Of a DNA stretch of 64,000 bases, positions 1-21,600 are shown in pieces. This DNA comes from Tubiluchus corallicola (Eukaryota; Priapulida; Priapulimorpha; Priapulimorphida; Tubiluchidae): positions 287,605-351,604 of the forward strand of contig JAQGDQ010000071.1 in NCBI GenBank assembly GCA_030141605.1, read 5' to 3'. A program made the translations under genes and the position numbers. Below the pieces are notes generated by a model. It saw nothing but the letters and a program-made list of their open reading frames with translations, did not search any database and was not told where the DNA came from. Every line of letters starts with the position of its first letter. Position 1 is the first letter of the stretch.

Positions 1-8979
<8,979 letters not shown>

Positions 8980-9161
8980 ACGACATCCATCGGGATACAA
9001 ATTTGTGATTATTTTAAGAAAGTCACGTTGCTGATTTTGTTGATTATCGCTTGTAGTTAGCTATCGCAAGTATAGTTTGCATCACGATTTATGAGCAGAG
9101 ATCATATTTTTTCCAACTTGCATCAGATCTTTTTTGTCTTTTAGACTGCATTAGCTGCCAT

Positions 9162-9167
9162 AATAAA
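9162..9167 (+). promoter_or_regulatory. Polyadenylation signal of the peroxidase gene
   Basis: First AATAAA downstream of the TAG at 8977-8979, implying a 3' UTR of roughly 200 bases. Confidence 0.6.
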
Positions 9168-11040
9168 TTTGCTGCGTAAAGGAATTTTGTAAGGCCTACT
9201 TTTTATTTGGATGATTAACTTATTAACTAGATGACTGATAGCTTCGTACTAGGCTCAGTAGGCCTATCCAACTCTCTATATGACAATATAGAATTGAAAA
9301 TCTCTATACAGCAAACTGCCTTTGAAATTCTTCTAGCTCATATACATCACATGACATAGTTTCTGTTCTGGTTCAGTTATGTTGTTTAATGACAAACTTG
9401 TCTTAATTATTATTACATTGTGCTTAATCAATTTTAATAAATTTTGGAGTTGAACTTACCTGTATGCCGTTATAATAGCTATGAAAATGCAACAAAAAAT
9501 GTCGTCGACAAAAAGGTGGAAGCAAAATGACGGCTAATCACAAACAAGCAAGAATGAAAATGGCATTTTGCGATTATGGCGCGTTCAGGCCAAAGCTTCT
9601 CTCGCAACTTATTGCAAACCCAGCGAGAGATGCTGAGAGTTCATGCGCAAGTTGACACTCTCAGAGAGAAGTTGTGCAATTGTTGCCCAAGTGATAAACA
9701 CAGCTGTGAATTGTTCCAAACTAAAAAAACGCAAAAACGCTGTTAATATTTTCCCACTCTTCTTATTGCACACTGTAAATTCAAAAGCGCAACGGTCACG
9801 TGTGTTCAGAGTTCCAGCTGCTCATTGTCAGCACTTGCTGTTGTTACATTGTGTGAACACACATCCAGATGATAACAAAATTAATTACTAGTACTTTGAC
9901 GTGCTATGCTAGCCTGTAATAATGAGAGCAGACCAGATCAACGTTTGCTGTTATGCTGAGATACCATACAAGCGCAAAGTAAATTTTTATCCTTTAGTTC
10001 GCAAAAGTTCTTCAGAGATTGAAAACGAAAAATACAAACTGTTTTGTTCTTACATAATTTGTTTGTATATTAGCTGCTTCTGCAACAGCAGCAGCAGTTC
10101 ACACACTGACGATAACTCAATAATGGTGTTAGCAGTAGTAAAACCACAAAATTTTTACACATTGCTAATAAACAATATAATAGGAATACACATTCATGTC
10201 CAACAGATCGTCTGGTAAAAAGGAAAATTTATTTATTGCTTATTGTCCTATCGCCTATTGTTGGGAGCTCCAGTCTGCTCTTACTGCAGAGCTCGTGCTG
10301 AGTGAGCAATACATCGAAAACAGCGTTTCAACATCGGCACTTATGCAGTTTTGTTGAACGGGTCGTTTCACTCGTTTGATGGACTCATTCTGGTATTGAA
10401 TGAAAATGACGTGCTTCACCGCTTGGTTAGTTACGCAGTACGCAGGGTCAAACTCTTGACAAGATGGAATTAGATGCTGTGGGCTTTTGTGAAATCATCA
10501 CAATTGACCTGCGTCAGATTACAGCTGCCTGGAACAGCCACAGGCTAGGTGTGGGATATTGAGCATGGAATGTGTACGTTTATACGACTATGTCTGTCCA
10601 GGCGCGTTAGTGGTCGGCACGGTGCAAATCATTTGAACAATTAGTGAGCACAAATTTTTGCATAATTCGAATGTAGGTGTGCGATATGTGGAAAAAATCG
10701 GTTGATTTGCGGAAAAATTCAGTGGTAGTTTTGTGTTAGTATCGAAAGTATTTGTTCGTTGATGCTAATATAACTAGTCAGTTTAAAAGTGAGATTGTAT
10801 AAAGTGTTATAACTTATGATGCACAAGGTGGCATTCAACTGGTACTTGGTAACTACAAACAGACTGTAACATAAAAAAGTGACCAAGGTTACAGGTACTC
10901 ACTAACTGACCGCTTTAGCTTTGGTGTAAGCCTATAATATGCTTTCATTTCTAGACTGAAATTAAAACTAAAGCTTTTTTTACGCTTGTATATCACTGGG
11001 TCACGAGCTTAATAAAATGGCAACAAATATTGACATTTAG
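9168..11040. other. Intergenic region between peroxidase and convertase
   Basis: Separates two genes in the same orientation and must hold the convertase promoter if transcription starts nearby. Short open frames at 9643-9891 and 9922-10218 show no family signature. Around 9595-9680 short inverted segments (TTCTCTCGCAACTT and AGAGAGAAGTTGTG) occur. No TATA box or transcription start could be fixed. Confidence 0.5.
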
Positions 11041-11045
11041 GGCTC

Positions 11046-11216
11046 ATGCTCTTATTAATGATGGACCGATTATTGTTGTGGTCCATCTGCTATGTAATAT
11101 TTGTAGATGTTACTCAGTCTACTGTTTTCACGGACAAATGGGCTGTTCACTTCACAGGAGGTGAAAGTGCTGTAAAAGCACTTGCAAGAAAACATGGCTT
11201 CATCTATTTAGAAAAG
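11046..11216 (+). CDS. FURIN: Convertase exon 1: signal peptide and start of prodomain
   Basis: 57 codons; [10 protein letters not shown] and ARKHGFIYL match the furin prodomain start. Three in-frame ATGs (11046, 11058, 11061) precede the hydrophobic core. The third has the best context (A at -3, G at +4) and still leaves a signal peptide, so the true start is uncertain by 5 codons. TTTGACATTTAG-like sequence just upstream could be a 3' splice site of a leader exon. Confidence 0.9.
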
Positions 11217-14200
11217 GTATGTAAAATTCTTGAAACATTTATACGTGACTTAAAATAGTGAATGGCAAAGATTTATGTTCTAAAAATTTAATGCATGTGC
11301 AGCTAGCTAAATTGTGTGACTGTTGCAAGGTACATAATACAAATAAAATATAGTTATAAAAAGTATGAATTATAGACTATATATTCAAGGCAATATTTTC
11401 TGTTTTTGCTGCATTTGTGGAAAATAAAAAATTAATTTACATGTCATGATATACTTATTACTAGTCAGAAAGATAAAAAACACTTGAGCTTAAAACAAAA
11501 AATGTTGGCATTCAAACTGATCTTTACTGTCTGTTAGTGTCTAGAGCAGAATTAACCTAGACAGGGTCTAGAGGTGATCTGCATCTATCGTAGTTGCAGT
11601 TTAGGTATTAAGTACTGCAAGTGTTTATGCAAAAATAATTGTGAATTTTGATATCGACAGTAGCTGTTAGCTAGTCACTGTGCTGTAAAATGTGCAAATG
11701 TGATTAGCTTGGCAGTTAATTTGCAAGCCTGTCAGCTTAGCAGTGTTTTTAGCTCCTAGTAGAGCAGTAGCACAAATAATGCAAAGAGATTTAACAATGG
11801 CTTGTCCCGTCGCAGTTTTAATAGCTCATTTTTTGTTATGCATTTTTTATATTGCTGTGTGATGTAACTGGCTAAGCAGTGGGGATGTACCGGATCCGGT
11901 TCTGAATCCCGAGATCTGGTATTTTAATGTATCCAGATCCAGCGGAAATGTTTGACGGCTTTTGCACTGTATGTATGTTGTTAAAAATGATATGTAAATG
12001 TCAATACTGTCAACTGTATGGCCCAAATAGCGGGTGCATGTATATATGCTCTAACAAATAACTACAGTAATAATAATAATAAGCATTTAAATAGGCCTAA
12101 CATGGTTTGAGAATGTGAAGATATATGAATCTGCAGCATCATCTGTTTGCCTGGAACCCTTGTTGTAATGTAACATTTTCTTATAAAATACTTCTAAGTT
12201 AGTTCTAATATTTTAAAGGAAAGACTGCTGGGAAGTTATTTTATATTTGCGAAGTGATAATTTAATGCTTCGGCTCTCCCATTTTGAGCACCCATTTTTC
12301 AACACCCGTGACATTGTTCATCAACTGAAAAAAACGGAGCACTTTCTATTTTTGTTAAAGTGTATTAAGTTTTTACAAAAGAAATAGATAGCACCTTTTG
12401 TGATATTTTTGCATGAACATTAAGTAAGAGCTCTGCAGAAGCTTGAGTTAGTCTAAGAAGCACGCACATATGAAAAGCCACAATGTGCTTACGAAAAGTT
12501 ACGACGTCCACCAGTTAACGTCATAACTTTCAAGCAAATTATGACTACCACTGCACCTGAAAATTTCTATACAGCGGCAGTATAAATTACTTATATGTTT
12601 TATAAACAGTTGTGCAAATTTCTTTGTTATATTTTTCTAAGTTGAAGGGATAATATTAAAATAAACCCAACATGCTAAGTGACTTATCCATTCCAATACT
12701 TTTGTGAAGAAAATTTCTTTTGCAAGATGTGTCTCATTAATGATTTTAAAATAATAATGTTTTAAAAAGCTGCTTTGCAAAAAATGCTTTATTTCAAAGA
12801 TATTCATATATCATGTTCACTGCTTATGATTCATATTAATATAAAAATGATCAATTCTAAATTTGAGTTAGTAACCTTGAATATTATGGTAAAGGGAAAT
12901 TACATTGATAGCTAGTTCTAATCAAATGATAACGTCGAAAAAATCATTATAAATTCTATGATTCTGTACTAATAAAAAGAATGCAGTAGGAAGCTATGTA
13001 CCGATGGTCTTTCAGACAGTAAATTTATGTCATACTTTAATTATTTTCTATTTTCAAAAGTTTAATTTCTAACCGGTTTAAAATACTGCAAATTGTTAAT
13101 TTTCTCCATAGCAAGTGAGCTCTGTTCAAAACCAAACCATAGTTGACAGTCACTGTATTGAAGTTTAAGTTACCTCAGTATTTGCACTTTGGATTAGTGT
13201 TGCGTGAGTGACAGTCTGCCTTGCCAGGAAAGTTGCTTTTGTTGTAGAACTAAGTTAAGTCGTAATCTGTGTAGTCGAAGTCACTGTAGCTCAAGCGATT
13301 GGTACCAATACAGTGGCTCAGATTCTATTCTCAGACTAGTGTCTGCCTGTACTGTAATAAGAATACTCAACGTCGTGACCTATTGATTAATGTTCACTAT
13401 ATATAAAACTTTTAATATTTAATAATAATAATAACTTTAAATAAGCTTTTATAAAAAATACCATGTATATATATGTTAGGTTGGCTAGGTAACTACTTTG
13501 CCAAATTCATTTTGTTGTCCAGACAAGACCTGCTGTGGCTGGGCAAATATAGAATACACCAAGTTGTTTTCTGACTTTGAGCTTTTGGTCCTAAAGTTGC
13601 AGGAGTTCAAACATAAGCTTGGAATATTATTTTGTTTGGAGATACACTGCAGATGACAAATGAGTGGATGGACAGACACACGACAACTACTATTTGTGTA
13701 AATTAAAAAAAGATGGCTATAATCTTTTGTCGTAATGAGACTTATGTCTAGCAAAGTTTCCCACCCTCTGAAAATTGTCCAATTTGCTCTTCAGAATTAT
13801 TAATTTTGGAAAGTAAAACAGTCTGATAGTATAAGAATTCTAGAAAATTCTTCAGTGATCATCAAGTAAGTTTGGGCCATTTCCTTAATATTAGCTGAAT
13901 TTGTTTAGTGCTTCTTGGCACATACATTCACAGCTCATTCAGCATGTTTTGTGGTCAGGGAGAGTCACTATCACAGAGCGAGTCACTACTGAAAATTGTT
14001 CATACACTTCATTAGTTAAACTGGCTTCAACAGATATATGTTTTTTAAATGCGTTGTTCAGCATTGACTCGTCTTTTTATTTGGTGATATTTTTACATAA
14101 TTTTTAGATCCCAGATGTTGATTAAACAGTGCTTGGCCTCATGCATATGGCTGATCTTTTTTTATTTGAATCCAAATTTTGGAAACTATTTAATTATGTA

Positions 14201-17200
14201 TTCTTTAAATGGATGATCAATTATTGAAGTTATTCGGTAAAACATGTCTACGTGGTACAGGCTCAAAAAACTGCTTCATTTTATAAATAGTGGTCATCTT
14301 GCTTTTGCAGCACGAACAGTTACTTGTGTTTATAGCATTTTTTAAACTCTGGTTTATTATTATTATTATTATTATACTGGAATGATATTATTACTGGTTT
14401 CAGGTTGCACAGCACATTAATTGCTATAAAATGTCAGGTTCCTTGGCATTTAGGGGATAGGCCTACCAATGTTGCTGTGTGAAAACTGTGTATTAATTTT
14501 CTCTTTGAACTTCGTATAAAATTTGTCTGCAGTTTCGTAAACGACTGATTTAATGTTTTTCCGTTGTTTGTACACAATTGTATTCTGCCTGCTTTTCTTT
14601 AAAGAATTCTGCCCAACAAAATAAAGACATGCCTGAAAGTACTAGTGTCGTAATAGTTACTATTTTTGGGGTTATTAATCCTTGTCTAGAAACGATTATC
14701 TATGTTCTGGTTTACCAATTTTTCGTAGCATAAGCAAATGTGCGTCTGCATTGCTATACTGTTTACAAGCATGTAATCATCAATCATAATCTCAGTCATA
14801 AATTTCACAAACGTTCTGATATTGAAGCATTCTTTAAATTACTGCGTTAACTATGATTGAACGAAGGAAATGCTTGATGAATGCAGAGTTCCTTGTCCTG
14901 ACTCCTGAAACATTGTGTTATCCGCTTCACAGAACCGTTTGATTCACCTGTGTGGCCTACGAAGTAGACTCCGAAGTAGAAAAAAAAACAATTCTTACAG
15001 TTAAGATGAAACCGTTTTAGTCTTTCCCATGCTTAACAGTAGCTACAGTTAGTTATATAATTTGTATTTTTCTTTTTCTGTTTTTGAACTTACTGGTTAT
15101 GAAAGCGGCGATCCATTGTAGTTTTTTGCAGTAGTTCTTGCGTTGCGCTTACAGGAAATTAAGAGAAAAACCAAGAAGTGACCGCTGATCTCTCCCTCAA
15201 GACTCCTGGAGTCTAAGTATTAGTCCTTGGACTAGTTATTCATAATTACTGTACTGTGTGATTAAGGCGCTGAGCGCGTGTTATAGCAAGTTGAACAAGG
15301 TGCTAGATCTTGCGGAATGTTGCCAATGACTTGAAAAGAACCGGCCGTTTCTTTGGTCCGTCTTTGTGTTGTACGTGATGTTCACTCCATTCAGAGCAGA
15401 CGGCAGTCAGAGCTAATTGCTAATAGATGCGGTTCTGTCCGACCAGTTGTCGTCAAATCAACCAATTTGCTGCTGCACCAGCACTAATAATCCTTCTGCA
15501 ATCGTGTTCTAATCTTTGAACTAATCGAGGAAAGCCTGGCTTCATTCAGAAATTAAGCGTCTCTGTTGGAGAACTCGGTTACAATATCCGCAGCAGCTGT
15601 TTGGAGAACAGTAGAATATTACCTAGTATTGATTGGCAAATTTGGCGTATGGTAAACTGATTAAATTAAATTAGTGATGAGTAAATTGACTTTTATTAGT
15701 TATCTCTGTGCGCTGTGAGTATCTGAGACTTGCACGATGCGTGCGTACAGTCTAGAGCATGTGCGATTTTTGTAACTTGCGATTCCCAAGCGCCTGTATG
15801 CGGTGTGTCGGCGATTTCAGTAATCAAACTGCACTCAAAACCACAAATCCCTGGTGTCTGCGATTGTTGGATGAAACCATTGCACGCAGCTAAATTTGTT
15901 TAAATGTTACATTAATTTATTAGGCCATGTAGTAAATTTTTCATGTTGTTTGCCAATTTCGCGTTAGAAACGAATGTAGGAAAGTTTGATGCAAGTAAGT
16001 TTGATACAGGTAAGTTAGGTATCAGGAAAGTTTGGTACTGACAAAATTTTGTACAAGGAATTTTTAGTACATGGAAATCTTTGTACAGGTGAATTGGTAT
16101 ATGATCTTTTGTTGCAAGGAGTTTTCGGTACTAGGAAATTCTATGATAGGGAATGTTTGGTACTAAACAGAAAAGAGAGCATTTGCACATCTCATTACAA
16201 AATAGTTGTAACAACAATAACAAAAGAACAAATGTAACAATGACGTCTGTAATAATGATGATGCTGAAAATTACGAGGTTAATAATAATAATGATGAGGA
16301 TGATGATGATGATAACGAAAATAGCATGCAAGAAACAAACAAACAAGCATCAGCAACAGTGACAACATCAGCAGCAAAAGCGATCACAACAACGACAGTG
16401 ACAACAGTAGCAGCAGCAGCAAAACAACAACAGCAACAATAGATGATCACAATAGAGGAGCGAGCAAGCAACAGACGAACAACAACGACACTGAATGAAA
16501 TAACAATCAACAGACAAACAAATAAACGAACAAATAAAAACAAGTGTAATAATATGAATCTCTATAACTTTTTCGAGTAGGTTACATAAAAGATGTTTTT
16601 GTAGTACCACATCTTTCCTTGTAAAAATTCTCTGTATCAAATGTTCCTAGTACACGTACCAACCTTTTCCAGTACTACAATTTCCTAGCATTAAACCTGT
16701 TCCGTATCCTGGTGCCATTTTATCTTGCATCAGATTTACCCCCCCCTATACCAAAAATGCTTGACAAAACTTCGCCAGTACTGTATTTACCAGTACCACA
16801 TATTCTCTATACCCAATTTCCCAATTAGCTAGATCCCTGTGTATAACCTAAAAGGTAGGACCTTTGCTTGGTCCTATAAACAGCTGACTTAGCAACCTGA
16901 GCATGGGAAAGTTTTTTGTCAGTTCGAGGTCATACCCTATTTTACCTTAAAATAAGTTTCTCGCAGGATGTTATTACGTGCGGTCAATGCCGGTCATTCA
17001 TTCTGTTGTTGTGGTTCAGTGTTCTCGTTGCTCCCCATGAATCTTCTTCCTTGCTTCAATAAACGCCGCCGGCTTTTTCACGGCCGAGTCATCAATTATT
17101 TTCCAACCGACTTGCCTACTTCCTGGTGTAATTATGCGAGTTTCACTAACACACATACTGGCTGCCCTATAGAACTAAAAGTAATCAGATCATGTCAGTA

Positions 17201-20200
17201 TATACTTCCTCATACTGTACACAATGCACGCAGCTATCTCCCATAAGCCTGTAATAATAACCCGATTTCTCTAAACGAAGAAACAAATAAACACTTTGTT
17301 TACGGTGATACATAAAACCACTTAAAGATGTGTTACAGTAGTTAATTGCATGCTATTTTATAGTTTAACTTAGTTTTTTGAACGTTGCCGACATGACTCA
17401 CAAGCTGTTTTTATATTTTGTATCAACCCTTGAAGATCAAAGTGCTTCATTTTTCTGAAACAAATCGAAGGACTTTGGCAGCATCCTGTCTGTAAACTGC
17501 AATAATGCTATGGTGGAAGGGGTAATTTTTCTGTAACTCTAAATTACAACATTTCACAGATAAATGAGATAATACATTTAGTACGTATATGAATTCACAT
17601 CTAGGCAATTCACTTTGTTTAGTTTGACGGAAAAAGTTACCAGGCAGCAAGGATGTGGCAGCAAAATTTTACAGACGCAAAATGTTAAAAACGTATATAC
17701 GCTTGCAAATTTATTTTGGTTTTGCTGTTAAAAGTTTTTGTAGCACATTAATCCCATAGATGTGCTCAAGATATTTCACGTGAAACTTACACAGCTTTTA
17801 TAAAACTTATAAATTCACCTCTCTGTGGTGAGGCGAACAGTTGAGTGTGTCATACTGGTCAGCAACTGAATGGGTGACCCTCGAGTTTAATACTCTCTCT
17901 GAGCATTTTTATACACTATAGCTGTTTACCTTGTTGACTAAGCATGTATTCCCATCCAACCTTACCTGAGACACTACATCTAGTTCAGTGTCTCACCATT
18001 AGAGAATTAGCATTGAGCTAGGTTCCAGTCCCGCTTCTAACATCCTTGCTAGTGATTGCTGTAAGTCTATAAAAAATAAATTTATAACAATTTGAGCAAA
18101 AGATTGACTCACCGTTTGTAAGTAAGTAACAAGTACTTTTAAGTAGTTTGTTTGTCACTTTATTAAGATATATTCACTACAAGAATCAATGTTATTAGTT
18201 AATCAAAAAATGGTATGATGATTAGATAATTTAAAAAATTAATACTATGTTGATTGGCGAAAGTCTAGTACCCTGTCTGATGGTTTGCTATTAGTGAGTT
18301 GTTAAATGCACAATTGTCAATAAGGATTGTTTTACTTAGTACCACCGAATTTACCAATGAAACATTATTTAATTTATTTATGAGACTGAGATTATTTAAT
18401 TGAAATTTGCAAAATTGGACGATCTGAAATCAGAAAATTTATGATATCAGTGGACTTGTGGGCTTTGTCAACACATTCAGTGCAGTGTAGCATTAAAACA
18501 CATTGAATGTTCTTCAAAATTTGAAGATCGATCCTATCATTTCCTGTTATTTCGTTTAACACTTTCTTCTCTTTGCTTGCGTCACGTTTGCTTTACACTT
18601 CCTCTTTTCTAATTGTATTTTGTCATCATAAATCTGGCATTCTTTGAATTGTTGTTGGCGATTGTGTACCGTTGATGCTGTAATTTTGTCTTGTTGTGCA
18701 ATTCAATTCAGTACTGTTGTGTAAGTAGAGGCTTTATAGTAGCCATTTAGTGTTTACATTGTAAGATTGATCAGATATCCTCAGATTAGAGTGAGCTTGA
18801 AATTTATCACATTTTAAAATTTTATTACTCGACTGATTGCTACACTTGTAAATCCTATTTATGGTGCTTTTATCGGTGTAGAATAATAAATGAATAAACA
18901 AATAAATAAATTAGCAAAAAATATCATTTGGTCTTAACTATTGGATAGACTAGCTTGGAATAAAAGCTAAACATTACATTAATACATTTTAGTTATAAAA
19001 TTATTGAGCAATATAAAAAGACGAATATTGGAAAATCATTACGTTAAATGAAACTATGTACACTTGTTTAAATTAATTCTAGATAATTCTTACCCATTCT
19101 TGTGTCATTAAACTTTATTTATTTTCAGCATTTTCTCTAGTTCAGCAAGCAGCTAGAAATGTGCATTACAGGTTTCTGCGTGTATGTGATAATTCAAAAT
19201 AAGCATTGTGTCGAGATTTTACCAGCTAGAACGTTGGGCATATAGTGTTTATTTTCTTCATTTACTCTTTATATGTATTAGTAGATTTCACGTTCCAGTT
19301 GGTGTTCTTAAGTATGCAGCATTTAGTCATCAAAATTCAAGTTGATTATTGCAAATTACGTTTTTCAGATTATGCCGGATTATTACCATCTACAACACAG
19401 GAAGGTAGCCAAGCGATCCATATCTCCTAGTCATTATCATCATCGGAACATTAAGAAAGAGAAACATGTAAGGCATATTCCATCAAATTCGCTTAATTAA
19501 ATCTGAATGTGTTTCTGAATTCATAGCAAGAAAGCTCCCGAGGCTTTTTTGCACTTTGTATGCATTTGGTTTGCGAAAAGGCAAGTATTTTGAATTGAAT
19601 TATTTTACTTTTGGCCTCATGTTTTCAACAATGAATAAATTTGACATTTTCAACAGAAACTAAAAAAGTCTTGCTGTGAATGTAGCTGTATTTGTTGTAG
19701 TAAAAGTATGACTGTTAGATAGCTGTATGCAAGATATTTAAATTTCACATTTAATAGGTACATTGGATTCAACAGCTTGTTGTTAAACGCCGAGTAAAAA
19801 GAGACCTAAATGCCATTCCATCACATACCAATTTAGTAGCCATACCGCCAGCGAACGATCCCCATTGGAGCAGACAATGGTATTTGGTAAGGGAACACTA
19901 ATGATATTTAATGTACATATTACTATGTACCCATATTCTTTTTTCTCTCTATGCTATGTGGCTTGATAATGCTGCAAACCCACAATTAATTAAAATTTGA
20001 TGCCAAACTTGAACCACAGGAAATATGGGTCCATTTGCTTGCAAGGTAGGTACCTTAGGCTACTAGGCCACTGTATTCCCCACTAATCATGGCAGTCCCA
20101 AGTTCATTTCATATAGCTGGCCAACTAAATTCTGCATATTTTCCAGTGTCAGATCATCACATCAGAGCAATTCAGACTAATCCTAACTAAAAACTAATTG

Positions 20201-21552
20201 TTTTGGTATCAAAATTTAATATTTGTGTGTTTGTACCATCATTATTTCTTCCAATTTTGCTACTAACGCTCCTTAATGTAGTTTTTCAGAATGGTATTTG
20301 AATTACAAATAAGGGGCTCAACCTGTAAGAATTGTTTGTTAATTTTGCAAAATGTGTAAAACATAATAAGCCCAACTACAGAAGCAATTGAATTACCTCA
20401 TCATGTTGTGTACTTAGATCAATAAGCTTTATAATAAATACGCTGATCAATGGTTCAGCCTCTTCCGTTATTTTTGGCTTTTCCAAAGTTTTCATTTATG
20501 AGCAAGCAAGCAAGCAAGTGTTTGCTTTCAGGCACTTACCTGCCTTAATTGAGCAATTGGCTAAATAGCTCTGGGTTGCCATTGATTCAGTTCAATTATT
20601 CAAAGCTGAAAATGTACGGGTATTTGATGGCAAATAGTAATTTTCAGGTATTGTGTAAATATTGGCATTATGTTGAATAAACAGGTAATGTTTATTTATG
20701 AATTTTGTTATGCTTTTAACTGTCCAGGCTTAAAGCATTCTAGGATTTCACGAAATATAACCTAATTAAGTTTTAGATGCAGCATTGCTTCAAATTTTAT
20801 TATTCTTGAAAAATTATTAGATATACTTATCAGTGAATCAGGAAGACTTTTAAAAGTGTCAAGGCAATAAAATGGAAAAGAGGTTTATGTATAACATGTG
20901 CAAAATATAATATGATTGAACACCTTGTATGTGTAAAATAAACAAGCACATATGCAATTTTTTGGACTTTTTGTGTTCCCAAATTTGTCTTTTATGCTAG
21001 TAGTAAAGAATATGATAGTAAAACTTCTTGTATCTATTATAGAATAGAGCGGGTGGTTTAAATATGAATGTTCAGAAAGCATGGGAATTGGGCTATACAG
21101 GGAAGAACGTGGTCGTGTCAATTCTGGACGATGGTTTGGAGAGTAACCATCCAGATTTGGTCAGAAACTATGTAAGTATAATAATGAAGAGTGATTAACC
21201 ATTGTAAGGCTGTTAAAACGTGTACTGCCTGTCATATGTATGATATTGTACCAAGCTTCTGGTATATAGGCTGAAAAGCATAGTCTAATGAGCAAAACTG
21301 TGGAGTACTAATATTGTTACCAATCTGCTGTACGATACTGATTAATTTTATCCAATTTTTGTGTTAAGCCTTTCTTGCTAGAAAAATATTCATGCACTCA
21401 TTCTAGCAAACTTCAGTGAAATATGCTTGTGTTCTTCTAAACTGTTTTTACAGTTGTTTTTTGTATAATTTTGTTGGCTCTTTAAAGTATATCTAAAATA
21501 AAATAGCAATAATATATATATATATTCTTGTTATTTTATTTCAGATATTCTG

Positions 21553-21600
<48 letters not shown>

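Larger units (their letters stand above)
11217..19368. other. Intron 1 of the convertase (8.2 kb)
   Basis: Holds the inverted 16-bp repeat array at 15970-16815, a 5S-like SINE remnant near 17830, and a GC-richer, CG-containing block at about 15170-15870. The 93-codon open frame at 16968-17246 has no recognised family. Otherwise AT-rich with nothing I can name. Confidence 0.6.

Noticed and set aside
9643-10218. 82- and 98-codon plus-strand frames between peroxidase and convertase
   Set aside because: No recognisable domain, no splice context, length within chance for this base composition.
16131-16640. Several 70-90-codon frames rich in Ile/Val/Cys
   Set aside because: They lie in AAC/AGC/ATG simple sequence in the centre of the fold-back structure and overlap one another on opposite strands.
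16968-17246. 93-codon Cys-containing frame in convertase intron 1
   Set aside because: Less AT-rich than its surroundings, but no family signature or splice connection; kept only as a remark on the intron.
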